A DNA stretch of 64,000 nucleotides from Hyphomicrobium sp. 99 (lineage in GTDB: Bacteria > Pseudomonadota > Alphaproteobacteria > Rhizobiales > Hyphomicrobiaceae): the NCBI RefSeq assembly GCF_000384335.2, contig NZ_KQ031382.1, positions 2,117,480 through 2,181,479 on the forward strand. Direction: 5' to 3'. The notes below the pieces were generated by a model. The model was not told the origin of the DNA and did not search any database. It was given only the letters and a program-made list of their open reading frames with translations. The position numbers were made by a program, and so were the translations under genes. Of this stretch, positions 16,844 to 26,065 are shown one piece after another. Every line of letters begins with the position of its first letter. Position 1 is the stretch's first letter.

Positions 16844-17322
16844 GCATCTTGCGACGCTTTCCGGCAATCGCCTTTTTGACAGTATGGACGGTCTTCGCTG
16901 CCGCTCCGGCCGCGCTCGCCGTTCAGCCGGGCGAGATGCTGGCCGATCCCGCGCTCGAACAGCGGGCACGAACGATTTCGGCCGAGCTGCGCTGCCTCGT
17001 CTGTCAGAACCAGTCGATCGACGATAGCGACGCCCCGCTCGCAGGCGATCTTCGCCGGCTCGTGCGCGAGCGGTTGGAAGCGAAAGATTCAGACCAGCAG
17101 GTTCTCGACTATGTCGTCGCCCGATACGGCGAATTCGTACTTCTGAAACCGCGTTTCGAACTCTCGACCCTGCTGCTTTGGTTGACGCCCGTTCTGGTTC
17201 TGCTCGGTGGTCTCGCACTGGTTCTGCGGGCCGCGAAAAAGGACCCATCGTCTCCGAGCGCGCCGCTGACCGAGCAGGAAAAAGCCAAGCTCGACGCGAT
17301 CCTTACCGACGAGCGGCACTAG
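16840..17322 (+). CDS. ccmH: Cytochrome c maturation thiol-oxidoreductase CcmH (CcmL/CycL type)
   Basis: 160 residues from GTG 16840, which overlaps the ccmF stop by four bases. Signal peptide to about residue 27, RCLVCQNQSI with redox cysteines 52 and 55, and one C-terminal transmembrane helix (LLLWLTPVLVLLGGLALVL, ~117-136). CcmH keeps the apocytochrome CXXCH cysteines reduced. No ccmG thioredoxin gene is present between ccmF and ccmH, so CcmG must be encoded elsewhere, as in some other Hyphomicrobiales. Confidence 0.93.
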   Translation: MSILRRFPAIAFLTVWTVFAAAPAALAVQPGEMLADPALEQRARTISAELRCLVCQNQSIDDSDAPLAGDLRRLVRERLEAKDSDQQVLDYVVARYGEFVLLKPRFELSTLLLWLTPVLVLLGGLALVLRAAKKDPSSPSAPLTEQEKAKLDAILTDERH

Positions 17323-17448
17323 TCAAAGCGCACGTCTCCAAGCGCTAGATTACCAACAGTTAACGTCCCTGACATGCTGCCGTAATCCCGCGTTCGCTAC
17401 GCCTCGAATTAAGGCTAGCGAAGCCTGCATTTATTTGGAGACCCTGGG

Positions 17449-19050
17449 ATGCGATTGCCCCACCGTACGTCGACAACATCACCTTTCAAATTAGCTTCAA
17501 AAATCGCCCCGGCCTCGCTCGCGATGGCGGCCGTTGCGGCGGTGGGTATTGGATTCTTCACGCCCTCCTATCCCGCTCTTGCCGATACCGTCGGCCAGAC
17601 CATTCAGACGCCGTTCGGCAACGCACCGATTTCGTTTGCCGACATCGTGGACAAGGTCAAACCGGCCGTCGTGTCTGTTTCGGTCGTGAACGATGGTGGC
17701 GCCTCCAAGCTTGCCTCGAACGACAAGAACGACAAGAACGGTAAGAAGGCCGACAAGGGCTTCACGCTTCCGGATCTTCCCCCGGATCATCCGCTCCACG
17801 ACTTCTTCAAGAATCTGCCGAAGGAATTCGGCCAGCAGGAGCAAAAACCGAAGATCGTTCAAGGCCAGGGTTCAGGCTTCGTCATCACGCCTGATGGCTA
17901 CGTCGTGACCAACAATCACGTCATTGACGGCGCGACGAAGATCCAGGTCACCTTCGACAACGACGAGACGAAGTACGATGCCAAGCTGGTCGGCACCGAC
18001 CAGCGCACCGACATCGCCGTCATCAAGATCGAGAGCAACAAGACGTTCCCGACGCTGAAGCTGGCGGAAAAGGAATCGCGCGTTGGTGACTGGGCGTTGG
18101 CAGTCGGCAATCCGTTCGGCCTCGGCGGCACCGTCACCGCCGGCATCGTTTCAGCGCTGGCACGCGACATCGGCTCGGGCCCCTACGATTATCTGCAGAT
18201 CGACGCTGCCGTGAACCGCGGCAACTCGGGCGGACCGACCGTCAACATCAACGGCGAAGTCATCGGCGTTAACACCGCGATCTTCTCTCCGTCAGGCGGC
18301 AACGTCGGCATCGCTTTCGCAGTGCCCGCGAAAACCGTGAAGGAAGTTGTTCAGCAGTTGAAGGCTGGCGGTACCGTCAATCGCGGATGGCTCGGCGTTA
18401 AGATCCAGAACGTCGATGAAGACACCGCCGCGAGCATCGGACTTCTCCAAGCGCACGGCGCCCTCGTCAGCGAAGTGACGCCGAACGGTCCAGCCGCGAA
18501 ATCCGGCATCAAGGCCCAAGACGCGATCATCCAGGTGAACGGTGAAAAGATTGCCGACAGCCGCGACCTTGCGCGGAAGATCGCCGAGCTTGCTCCCGAC
18601 ACCCCGGTCGACGTCAAGGTATGGCGCAACAACGCCGAGGAAACGGTCAAGGTAAAGCTCGGGCTGTTCCCGAAGAACGCCGAAGCTGCCATGAGCGGCG
18701 ATAACAACGACGAAGACAGCAATGGCAACAACGACGATGACAACGCCAAGCCGTCATCCGTCGAGCTGAGCCAGCTCGGTCTGACGTTGATGCCGGCCCG
18801 TACCGGCAAGGACGCAGGCGAAGGCGTTGCGATCGCTGAGGTTGACCCCTCTTCGGACGCCGCTCAGAAGGGCCTGAAGCCGGGCGACGTGATCCTCGAG
18901 GTCTCCGGCCAGACGGTCGGAACTCCGGACGACGTTCTCTCGGGCATCAAGAAGGCCCAGGACCTGAAGCGTACGGCGGTTCTCCTCCACATCAAGTCGT
19001 CGGATCAGAAGCGCTTCGTCGCCGTCCAGCTCGCCTCCAAGAAAGGCTGA
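17449..19050 (+). CDS. degP: Periplasmic serine protease/chaperone DegP (HtrA family)
   Basis: 533 residues. Signal peptide to about Ala46, then a trypsin-like domain with the triad His157 (VVTNNHVIDG), Asp188 (RTDIAVIKI) and Ser260 (NRGNSGGPT), then two PDZ domains (~285-395 and ~440-530). A very acidic, asparagine-rich linker (DNNDEDSNGNNDDDN, around residues 420-435) separates the PDZ domains, and a lysine-rich insertion (NDKNDKNGKKADK) lies in the LA loop region before the catalytic His. It degrades or refolds damaged periplasmic proteins. Location directly after the ccm genes is common in rhizobia. The 126-base upstream gap holds an AGGCT..AGCCT inverted repeat near 17413 but no promoter I can name with confidence. 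Confidence 0.93.
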   Translation: MRLPHRTSTTSPFKLASKIAPASLAMAAVAAVGIGFFTPSYPALADTVGQTIQTPFGNAPISFADIVDKVKPAVVSVSVVNDGGASKLASNDKNDKNGKKADKGFTLPDLPPDHPLHDFFKNLPKEFGQQEQKPKIVQGQGSGFVITPDGYVVTNNHVIDGATKIQVTFDNDETKYDAKLVGTDQRTDIAVIKIESNKTFPTLKLAEKESRVGDWALAVGNPFGLGGTVTAGIVSALARDIGSGPYDYLQIDAAVNRGNSGGPTVNINGEVIGVNTAIFSPSGGNVGIAFAVPAKTVKEVVQQLKAGGTVNRGWLGVKIQNVDEDTAASIGLLQAHGALVSEVTPNGPAAKSGIKAQDAIIQVNGEKIADSRDLARKIAELAPDTPVDVKVWRNNAEETVKVKLGLFPKNAEAAMSGDNNDEDSNGNNDDDNAKPSSVELSQLGLTLMPARTGKDAGEGVAIAEVDPSSDAAQKGLKPGDVILEVSGQTVGTPDDVLSGIKKAQDLKRTAVLLHIKSSDQKRFVAVQLASKKG

Positions 19051-19073
19051 GTTAACCAGCCATGGAAGAGTCG

Positions 19074-19105
19074 GGCAGCCCCATCGATCAAACGGCGGGG
19101 CTGCC
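19074..19105 (+). terminator. Stem-loop between degP and the response regulator gene
   Basis: Perfect 9-bp stem GGCAGCCCC (19074-19082) / GGGGCTGCC (19097-19105) with a 14-base loop. No T run follows. It may partly terminate the degP transcript or separate it from the regulator mRNA. Confidence 0.45.
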
Positions 19106-19169
19106 TCGACGTCCGGGGCACGGCCAGCTAAACAGTGAGCGGAGAAAAGGCGAAGGTCGGACATACACC

Positions 19170-19850
19170 ATGCGCGTGCTCGTGATTGAAGACGATAAAG
19201 AAACCGCGCTTTTCCTTCAGAAATCTTTGAAAGAGAACGGCCACACGGCCGACCTTGCGCATGACGGCGAAGCCGGACTGGCGCTCGCGACGGACGGGGC
19301 GTACGACGTTTTGATCGTCGACCGGATGTTGCCGCGCCTCGACGGACTGTCACTCATCAAATCGCTGCGGGCAGAGGGCAATCGCACGCCCGTGCTCATC
19401 CTCTCCGCGCTGGGCGAGGTCGATGATCGCGTCAAAGGCCTGCGCGCCGGGGGCGACGATTACCTGACGAAGCCATACGCCTATTCCGAACTCTTGGCAC
19501 GCGTCGAAGCGCTCGGCCGCAGGACGGCGCCGGAAGAGCAGCAGACCCGCTACTCCGTCGGTGATCTCGTGCTCGATCGTCTCTCGCACCGCGTGACACG
19601 AGGCGGCGAGCATATTCTTCTGCAGCCGCGCGAATATCGCCTTCTCGAATATCTCATGCAGCATGCCGGTCAGGTCGTCACGCGCACGATGCTGCTCGAG
19701 CATGTCTGGGACTATCACTTCGATCCACAAACGAACGTCATCGACGTTCACGTTTCGCGTCTCCGCGCCAAGATCGACAAGAACTTCGATACGCAATTGC
19801 TGCACACGGTGCGGGGCGCAGGATATACAATTCGTGACGGCCCTGCTTGA
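19170..19850 (+). CDS. Response regulator, OmpR class (CusR/QseB-like)
   Basis: 226 residues from ATG 19170; the longer frame from 19062 would run through the stem-loop and is rejected. Receiver domain with EDD (7-9), Asp51 (VLIVDRMLP) and Lys in DDYLTKPY; winged-helix domain ~128-223 with LLQPREYRLLEYLMQ, VVTRTMLLEHVWDYHFD and GAGYTI. The VWDYHFDPQTNVIDVHVSRLR segment is typical of the CusR/QseB/TctD branch. It overlaps the kinase start by 17 bases. With degP immediately upstream an envelope-stress role is possible (inference). Confidence 0.88.
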   Translation: MRVLVIEDDKETALFLQKSLKENGHTADLAHDGEAGLALATDGAYDVLIVDRMLPRLDGLSLIKSLRAEGNRTPVLILSALGEVDDRVKGLRAGGDDYLTKPYAYSELLARVEALGRRTAPEEQQTRYSVGDLVLDRLSHRVTRGGEHILLQPREYRLLEYLMQHAGQVVTRTMLLEHVWDYHFDPQTNVIDVHVSRLRAKIDKNFDTQLLHTVRGAGYTIRDGPA

Positions 19851-21282
19851 CCGGGTCGCGAAAGCGGCATCGACGACAGCCTTTGGACTGAGCGCGCTAG
19901 CGGTAGCTTTTTTTCTTTTTGCCGCTGCGATCGTCGTCGGCATTCTGTTCTGGCAGACCAACAACCTGCTGACCGATCAGGTGTTGACCACGCTCAACGC
20001 CGAAGCCCGCATCCTGTCCTCCGAAATGAAAGTCGGCGGCCAAGGCAAATTGACAGAAACGGTAACGGCCCTTTCCCGTCCGCAAGGCATTGGGCTTTAT
20101 TATCTGGCCGACGCCAACGGTGGGAAGATTGCCGGAAATCTCAACCGCATTCCGCCTGAACTCGAAGCCGAGGGGCGCGGCGGCGTATTCACCTATCAGC
20201 AAACGGTGGACGGCGAGGAGAGAACGCATCTCGCGGTCGCCATTCCCGTTGATCTCGGTCCAGGTCTGCGTCTCATGATCGGCCGAGACGTCGAGGATCA
20301 GCGCGCGTTTGCAGATTCCGTCCGCCTCACATTTCTGCTCGGATTTGGCGTGCTGTCGATCGTCGGTCTGCTCGGCGGCCTTGCGGTTAGCCGCCTGATT
20401 GTCATTCGTATGGACGAAATCACGGCGACCAGCCGGCAGATCATGGAAGGCGATCTCTCGCGCCGCATTCCGACATCGGGCAAAGGCGGTGAACTCGACA
20501 GCCTCGCAGGCAGCCTCAACGAGATGCTGGATCGTATCGAAAGCCTGATGAGCGGTCTGCGCGAAGTCTCCGACAACATCGCCCACGATCTCAAGACGCC
20601 GCTCAATCGCTTGCGAAATTCGGCCGAGGCTGCACTCCGCGATCCTCGTGGCGGCGAAGCCTATCGCGAAGGCCTCGAGCGAACGATCGAGAAGGCCGAC
20701 GAGCTGATCAAAACCTTCAACGCACTTCTCCTCATCGCCCGTCTCGAAGCAGGGCCCCTCGAAGAAAGTACGGAGACGTTTGATCTCGGCCGGTTCGTCG
20801 CCGACGTCAGCGAGCTTTACGCACCCGCTGCAGAAGAGGCGGGCTTCGTATTGTCGATCGAGACGGAGCAGGGCTTGTTCGTCTCGGGCAACCGTCAATT
20901 GATCGGACAGGCAATCGCCAATCTCATCGACAACGCGATCAAATACTCAAACGGCGGAGAGCCCGGCAGCGCCATCACCGTTCGCGCCGGCCTAGTCGAG
21001 GGACGCCCCGCCATCTCCGTCGGTGATCACGGCCCTGGCATCGACGCGGCCGATCGGGAAAAAGTGCTGAAGCGCTTCGTGCGGCTCGAGGCAAGCCGCA
21101 CCAAACCCGGCACCGGTCTTGGGCTTAGCCTCGTCGCGGCAGTCGCCCGCCTCCATCACGGCGAAGTGCGCCTCGAAGACAATCAGCCGGGATTGCGGGT
21201 CGTGCTCCTGCTGTCGAACAAATGCTTGATCGCAGCCCCTCAACGCGGTGGTGACGCCGAGCCCGGTCTTGCGGCACAATGA
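19834..21282 (+). CDS. Sensor histidine kinase partner
   Basis: 482 residues from GTG 19834, inside the end of the response regulator gene. Two membrane helices (~17-40 and ~165-190) flank a ~120-residue periplasmic sensor region; then HAMP (~190-240), H box NIAHDLKTPLNRL with His251, an N box with ANLIDNAIKYS, G1 GDHGPGID and G2 GTGLGLSLVAAVARLHHG. All catalytic motifs are intact. It is of the EnvZ/QseC-like class, and the sensed signal cannot be read from the sequence. Confidence 0.88.
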   Translation: MTALLDRVAKAASTTAFGLSALAVAFFLFAAAIVVGILFWQTNNLLTDQVLTTLNAEARILSSEMKVGGQGKLTETVTALSRPQGIGLYYLADANGGKIAGNLNRIPPELEAEGRGGVFTYQQTVDGEERTHLAVAIPVDLGPGLRLMIGRDVEDQRAFADSVRLTFLLGFGVLSIVGLLGGLAVSRLIVIRMDEITATSRQIMEGDLSRRIPTSGKGGELDSLAGSLNEMLDRIESLMSGLREVSDNIAHDLKTPLNRLRNSAEAALRDPRGGEAYREGLERTIEKADELIKTFNALLLIARLEAGPLEESTETFDLGRFVADVSELYAPAAEEAGFVLSIETEQGLFVSGNRQLIGQAIANLIDNAIKYSNGGEPGSAITVRAGLVEGRPAISVGDHGPGIDAADREKVLKRFVRLEASRTKPGTGLGLSLVAAVARLHHGEVRLEDNQPGLRVVLLLSNKCLIAAPQRGGDAEPGLAAQ

Positions 21283-21286
21283 GGTT

Positions 21287-24241
21287 ATGGATCAGACCGT
21301 CTCATCAAGTCTCGCCGCGCAGATCGCCGAGTGGCCGCAATCATCACAAGAAGGCATCGGCGCCGAACGTTTCAACGCATTAAAGGCAGAATCTGAAAGC
21401 TCCTGTCCACCGCTCGTTGGCCTCCTGAACGATCCGAAAGTCGAAAGCCTCCTCAGAGGCGTGTTTGACGGCTCGCCCTATCTCGCCGCACTCGCGAACC
21501 GGGATCTCGCGCGGTTGGCCCACATCCTTGGAGATGCGCCCGAAAAACGCTTCGCAAAGGCCACCCAAGATCTCACCGCCGCAATGCGCGAGGCGCCCGA
21601 CCTCGTAACGGCCAAACGCGCGCTGCGCATCTACAAGTCGGAAATCGCGCTTCTGACCGGGCTCGCCGATCTCGCCGGCGTCTGGCCGGTCATGACGGTG
21701 ACGCGGACGCTATCCGAATGCGCGGACACTGCCGCCGCAACGGCCGTCCGCTTCCTGTTTCGCCTTGCCTCGGAACGCGGGCAGTGGCAGCCGCTCGATC
21801 GCGAAGAGCCGGAGCGGGAGTCCGGATATTTCGTGCTCGCGATGGGCAAGCACGGCGCGTTCGAACTCAATTATTCGAGCGACGTCGATCTGACCGTCTT
21901 CTTCGATCGCGACAAATCCCGTCTGACCGGCGACGGAGACCTGCAGTCGTTCTTCGTGCGCCTTACACGCGACCTCGTGCTGCTTTTCGATGAACGAACC
22001 TCCGACGGCTATGTCTTCCGCACCGACCTCCGCCTGCGGCCGGACGCGGGCGCGACGGCGATCGCCCTCTCCACGGCTGCCGCACATGGCTACTACGAAA
22101 CCGTCGGGCAGAATTGGGAACGCTCCGCCATGATCAAGGCGCGTCCCGTAGCGGGAGACATCGAAGCCGGCGAGACCTTCCTCGCCGAACTCGCACCTTT
22201 CATCTGGCGCAAGTATCTCGACTTTGCGGCGATCGCCGACATCCACGCGATGAAGCGGCAAATCCATGCCCACAAGGACATCGGCGGGATAGCCGTCGCC
22301 GGTCAGAATCTCAAGCTCGGCCGCGGCGGCATTCGCGAGATCGAATTCTTCGCTCAGACGCAGCAGTTAATCGCAGGAGGCCGTCAGCCTGACCTCCGCG
22401 TCCGCGCGACCCTCGATGCGTTGGCGGCGCTCGAACGGCGCGGCTGGGTGAAGGCAGACGTGCGCGCCGACCTCGACCATGCGTATCGTTTCTTGCGACG
22501 CCTTGAACACCGCCTGCAAATGATCGCCGACGAGCAGACGCATGAGGTCCCGTCAAACCCGCAAGCACTCGAAGTCTTCGCGCGCTTCTCCGGCTACGAC
22601 GGCACACTGGAGCTTTCCCGCGATCTTCTGGCGACCCTCGAGACGGTCGAAAAGCACTACGATGGCCTCTTCGAGGAGGCGCCGCAGCTCACGCCGGTAG
22701 GCGGGAACCTGGTTTTTGCCGGTGCGGAAGACGATCCCCGGACGCTCGAGGAATTGAAACGCCTCGGCTATTCGCAACCGGCGCAAGTGCTGGCGATCGT
22801 GCGGGGATGGCATCACGGCCGCTCGCCATCGGTCCGGTCACCGCGCGCCCGCGAACGTCTGACTGAAGTGCAGCCGCTTCTGATTGAAGCGCTCGCCGAT
22901 ACCGTCGATCCGGACGCCGCGATCGCAAGCTTTGATCGTTTCATCGCGGAGCTGCCATCGGGTGTTCAGCTTTTCTCGCTGCTCAAGGCGCAACCGAGGC
23001 TCATTCGGCTGATTGCCGACATCATGGGGTCCGCTCCGCGCTTGGCGCGCATTCTTTCGCGCCGCCGTCGACTGCTGGACGCCGTGCTCGATCCGCAAGT
23101 TCACGGCGGCGATCTTATCGGCGCGGCCATCGACGAACTGGTGATGAAGGCATTTCGTGCGGCGCGCGCCACGGCCGTCGGCGACCCGATGCAGGAAATT
23201 CTGGATACGGCGAGACGGATCGGCAGCGAACAGGCCTTTCTTGTCGGCGTCAGAATCTTGTCAGGCAGCATATCGGCGACCGAGGCAGGCGCCGCATACG
23301 CGACGTTGGCGGAACGGCTCATCGCGGCGCTCTTCGCCGAGGTCACGCGCGAGATGGAGGAAGACCACGGTTGCGTGCCGGGTGGCGCCGCTGTCGTTGT
23401 CGCTATGGGTAAGCTCGGCGGCCGCGAAATGACTGCTGCCTCCGACGTCGATCTGATCCTGATCTATGATTTCGACACCGATGCGGAGCAGTCGGACGGT
23501 AAGAAACCTCTGTCCCCATCCCACTACTACACCCGCCTGACGCAGCGCCTGATCACCGCCATTTCGGCGCGGACAGCCGAGGGCGCGCTTTATGACGTCG
23601 ACATGCGCCTTCGTCCATCCGGGCAGCAAGGGCCCGTCGCGACCCGCCTATCGAGCTTTACGAATTATCAGACGAATGAAGCTTGGACATGGGAGCACAT
23701 GGCCCTGACGCGGGCACGCGTCATCGCGGGCTCCCGCGAGTTGGGCGCACGCGTCGAAATCGAGATCCGCAAGGTTCTGACGTCGCGGCGCGATCCCGCC
23801 AAGATCACGACCGACATCCGCGACATGCGCCAGCGCATCGAAGCCGAGAAAGCGACGACCGATATCTGGGACCTGAAGCAGGTGAGGGGCGGGCTTGTCG
23901 ATCTCGAGTTCATTGCGCAGCATATCCAACTCGTGCACGCCGCTGATCATCCGGGAATTCTTAGCCAGACCACTCTTCTCGCGCTCGCAGCCGCGGCGGC
24001 CGAGGGCCTCATCAGTGGGGCCGACTACCGTCTTCTGTCGGAAGGAGGGCAGCTCCTGCTCGACTTGACGCAGGTGCTAAGGCTGACGCTCGAAGGCCGG
24101 TTTGACCCCGCCCAAGCCCCTGAAGGACTTAAGGCTTTGCTGGTCCGCTCTGGGACGACGGCCTCGTTTCAGGACCTGGAAACGAAGCTGAAGCGTACGC
24201 TCGGCGAGGTCCACGCGGCTTTCGAACGCTTAATTGCGTAG
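21287..24241 (+). CDS. glnE: Glutamine synthetase adenylyltransferase / deadenylase GlnE
   Basis: 984 residues from ATG 21287 (a GTG at 21248 in frame lies inside the kinase gene and lacks a Shine-Dalgarno). Two nucleotidyltransferase halves: the N-terminal deadenylase with GKHGAFELNYSSDVDLTVFF (Asp199, Asp201) and the C-terminal adenylylase with GKLGGREMTAASDVDLILIY (around residues 705-725), each followed by a GlnD-PII-uridylyltransferase-type helical domain. GlnE switches glutamine synthetase off and on by adenylylation, controlled by PII. Full length. It starts five bases after the kinase gene, so it may share that transcript. Confidence 0.95.
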   Translation: MDQTVSSSLAAQIAEWPQSSQEGIGAERFNALKAESESSCPPLVGLLNDPKVESLLRGVFDGSPYLAALANRDLARLAHILGDAPEKRFAKATQDLTAAMREAPDLVTAKRALRIYKSEIALLTGLADLAGVWPVMTVTRTLSECADTAAATAVRFLFRLASERGQWQPLDREEPERESGYFVLAMGKHGAFELNYSSDVDLTVFFDRDKSRLTGDGDLQSFFVRLTRDLVLLFDERTSDGYVFRTDLRLRPDAGATAIALSTAAAHGYYETVGQNWERSAMIKARPVAGDIEAGETFLAELAPFIWRKYLDFAAIADIHAMKRQIHAHKDIGGIAVAGQNLKLGRGGIREIEFFAQTQQLIAGGRQPDLRVRATLDALAALERRGWVKADVRADLDHAYRFLRRLEHRLQMIADEQTHEVPSNPQALEVFARFSGYDGTLELSRDLLATLETVEKHYDGLFEEAPQLTPVGGNLVFAGAEDDPRTLEELKRLGYSQPAQVLAIVRGWHHGRSPSVRSPRARERLTEVQPLLIEALADTVDPDAAIASFDRFIAELPSGVQLFSLLKAQPRLIRLIADIMGSAPRLARILSRRRRLLDAVLDPQVHGGDLIGAAIDELVMKAFRAARATAVGDPMQEILDTARRIGSEQAFLVGVRILSGSISATEAGAAYATLAERLIAALFAEVTREMEEDHGCVPGGAAVVVAMGKLGGREMTAASDVDLILIYDFDTDAEQSDGKKPLSPSHYYTRLTQRLITAISARTAEGALYDVDMRLRPSGQQGPVATRLSSFTNYQTNEAWTWEHMALTRARVIAGSRELGARVEIEIRKVLTSRRDPAKITTDIRDMRQRIEAEKATTDIWDLKQVRGGLVDLEFIAQHIQLVHAADHPGILSQTTLLALAAAAAEGLISGADYRLLSEGGQLLLDLTQVLRLTLEGRFDPAQAPEGLKALLVRSGTTASFQDLETKLKRTLGEVHAAFERLIA

Positions 24242-24289
24242 GGCTTTGCGCACCGGCGACGGATTGTGGCAGGTTATGACGTTCTTGCG

Positions 24290-24994
24290 ATGACCGACAC
24301 GGATCCGAGGCCCCAGGGCCGCACATCCGCGGCGTTGAGGCGCGAGGCAGGCTATTCAGGCATGTCGAGAGGATTAGTGGCGGCGACGAGGAGCGATGGT
24401 GGCCAGGCTGCTCCGCGGCTGGCGGCCGAGAGCCGGACGGACGAAGCACAGCTTGTCGCTGCTGTCAGCAGCGGCGACGGCGAAGCGTTTCGCCTGCTGA
24501 TGGCGCGCCATCTCGGCAGCATTGTCGCCGTGGCACGCCGCATGTTGCGGGATGACGCGGAGGCCGAAGATGCGGCGCAGGAGGCGTTCTTGCGGCTTTG
24601 GCGCTCGAGCGGGACGCTGGAAATCGGACCGGCTGGCATCAGGCCTTGGCTGCGCCGCGTGGTTTCGAACCTATGCCTCGATCGCGTTCGCGGTCAGAGC
24701 CGGGTGAAGGTCGTTGACGAATTGCCCGAGGTCCCCGAGCCGGCGCGACAGCTGGCGGGCCTCGAGAGCCAGGATACGCAGCGCCGGGTCGAAATGGCGA
24801 TGCAGAAACTACCGGACCGGCAGCGGTTGGCGCTGACCCTCTTTCATTTCGAGGGCTTGAGCCAGATCGAGATCGGGCAGGTTATGGGAGTATCCGATGA
24901 GGCGGTCGAGTCGCTCCTGAGCCGGGCGAGGCGGCAGCTGAAGACGGATCTGAGATCGGATTGGGAGTCGCTGCGTAACGATGGCGAACTCTGA
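24290..24994 (+). CDS. ECF-type RNA polymerase sigma factor
   Basis: 234 residues from ATG 24290 (GTG 24266 is an alternative eight codons upstream). Sigma-70 region 2 at ~65-130 (FRLLMARHLGSIVAVARRML, DAEDAAQEAFLRLW-like) and region 4 at ~165-225 (LPDRQRLALTLFHFEGLSQI, GVSDEAVESLLSRARR). The ~55 residues before region 2 are extra for an ECF factor and look unstructured. It is followed after 20 bases by an anti-sigma-like membrane protein and then a metal-sensor-like protein, the same composition as the cnrH/Y/X nickel-cobalt system of Cupriavidus, although the gene order differs. Confidence 0.88.
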   Translation: MTDTDPRPQGRTSAALRREAGYSGMSRGLVAATRSDGGQAAPRLAAESRTDEAQLVAAVSSGDGEAFRLLMARHLGSIVAVARRMLRDDAEAEDAAQEAFLRLWRSSGTLEIGPAGIRPWLRRVVSNLCLDRVRGQSRVKVVDELPEVPEPARQLAGLESQDTQRRVEMAMQKLPDRQRLALTLFHFEGLSQIEIGQVMGVSDEAVESLLSRARRQLKTDLRSDWESLRNDGEL

Positions 24995-25014
24995 ATGCGG
25001 GAGACGGCAGAACG

Positions 25015-25527
25015 ATGTCACGGAATAGTCTAGGCCCCGTAGGGCTCGACAAACTGGAGGCCGCGCTCGACGCATATGGTGCAGACCGTACGCGATGGCC
25101 CGCGCCCTTGCGCCTCGCTTTGTCAGGATTGCTTGCCACAAGCAGCGAAGCGCAAAGCATGCTGAAGGACGCTGAGGCTTTCGATCGTCTGCTCGATAAA
25201 GCGCCGCAATACGACCAGAGCCGCCTCGACGGCTTGAGCCAGCGGATCATGGCGACGGCGGAACGTCAGCCTCGCGTGGTGGCGAGCGGCTCGGGCTACG
25301 CCGGAGAATCCGAGAAGCGCCCATCCGCATGGAGCTGGCAGCGGCGCAATCATGGCTTTGCCGCAACCGCTCTCGCAGCCTCGTTGGTGCTTGGCGTGTT
25401 CGCTGGTCAACTGAATGTTTTCAACTCGAGTGCCGAGGTGCTCCTCGGCGGTAATGGAAACGCCAGCAGCACCCGGTTGGCGCAGACAGACGACGCAGAC
25501 GTTTTGCTGGATGAGGATCTACTGTGA
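25015..25527 (+). CDS. Probable membrane anti-sigma factor
   Basis: 170 residues. A cytoplasmic N-terminal half with helices (LDKLEAALDAYGADRTRWPA, LLDKAPQYDQSRLDG), one transmembrane helix at ~112-132 (FAATALAASLVLGVFAGQL) and a short acidic periplasmic tail ending DDADVLLDEDLL. No zinc-binding HxxxCxxC motif is visible, so it is not a ZAS-type anti-sigma. Assignment rests on its position directly after an ECF sigma gene and its topology. It overlaps the next gene by four bases (GTGA). Confidence 0.65.
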   Translation: MSRNSLGPVGLDKLEAALDAYGADRTRWPAPLRLALSGLLATSSEAQSMLKDAEAFDRLLDKAPQYDQSRLDGLSQRIMATAERQPRVVASGSGYAGESEKRPSAWSWQRRNHGFAATALAASLVLGVFAGQLNVFNSSAEVLLGGNGNASSTRLAQTDDADVLLDEDLL

Positions 25528-26033
25528 CGGTCGAAGTGAATAAACTTGCGCCTGCCCGCTCTGGATATCTCTATCCCGCGTTCATCGCGTCGCTCGCGCT
25601 GAACCTGTTGTTCGTCGGATTGTTTGCCGCTGCAGCCTGGCATCATCACGAAAAAAGCCTCGCGGCCAACGAGCCTGGTCTTTTGGGCTTCGTAAGGCAG
25701 CTTCCTGAAAACCGGCAAGATGCAGTCAGGAACGAGATCACTGGCGCTCGGGCGGCGATGAAGGATTTGCGTGCCAGCGTCAGAAAATCCTGGAACGACG
25801 CCAATGCACTGTTGACCCAGGAGCCGTTCGACAAAGTGAAGTTTGCGGAGGCGCTGGCAAAACTGCGAGAGACGGAGACCGTCTATAAATCGGGCCTGAA
25901 CAGTGCCTTGGTTGAGACGGCCGCAAGCCTCAGCCCCGAAGAACGGAAAATTCTGCAGTCATGGCGTGAGACGCGCCGCCCGAACGTGCTGAGATCGCAA
26001 GGCGAGTCTGCGAAGGAAGACGGAGCCAAGTAG
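25524..26033 (+). CDS. Periplasmic heavy-metal-sensor-like protein (CnrX/CpxP-type)
   Basis: 169 residues from GTG 25524. One N-terminal membrane helix (~17-38) is followed directly by a His cluster (AAAWHHHEKS, His40-42), then a helical hairpin region with the Metal_resist/CpxP pattern (LPENRQDAVRNEI, FDKVKFAEALAKLRETETVY, SLSPEERKILQSWRET). CnrX-like sensors bind nickel or cobalt with His residues near the membrane and pass the signal to the anti-sigma. The terminal overlap with the anti-sigma gene supports a physical partnership. The metal and target regulon are unknown. Confidence 0.7.
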   Translation: MTVEVNKLAPARSGYLYPAFIASLALNLLFVGLFAAAAWHHHEKSLAANEPGLLGFVRQLPENRQDAVRNEITGARAAMKDLRASVRKSWNDANALLTQEPFDKVKFAEALAKLRETETVYKSGLNSALVETAASLSPEERKILQSWRETRRPNVLRSQGESAKEDGAK

Positions 26034-26065
26034 AATTGAGCACGGCGCGAGATTGAACTGAAGCC

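Noticed and set aside
17341..17430. Possible CtrA (TTAA-N7-TTAA) site before degP
   Set aside because: TTAA-like half sites occur but spacing and second half do not match the consensus.
19062..19169. N-terminal extension of the second response regulator
   Set aside because: These codons overlap a 9-bp stem-loop and precede a canonical receiver-domain start (MRVLVIEDD).
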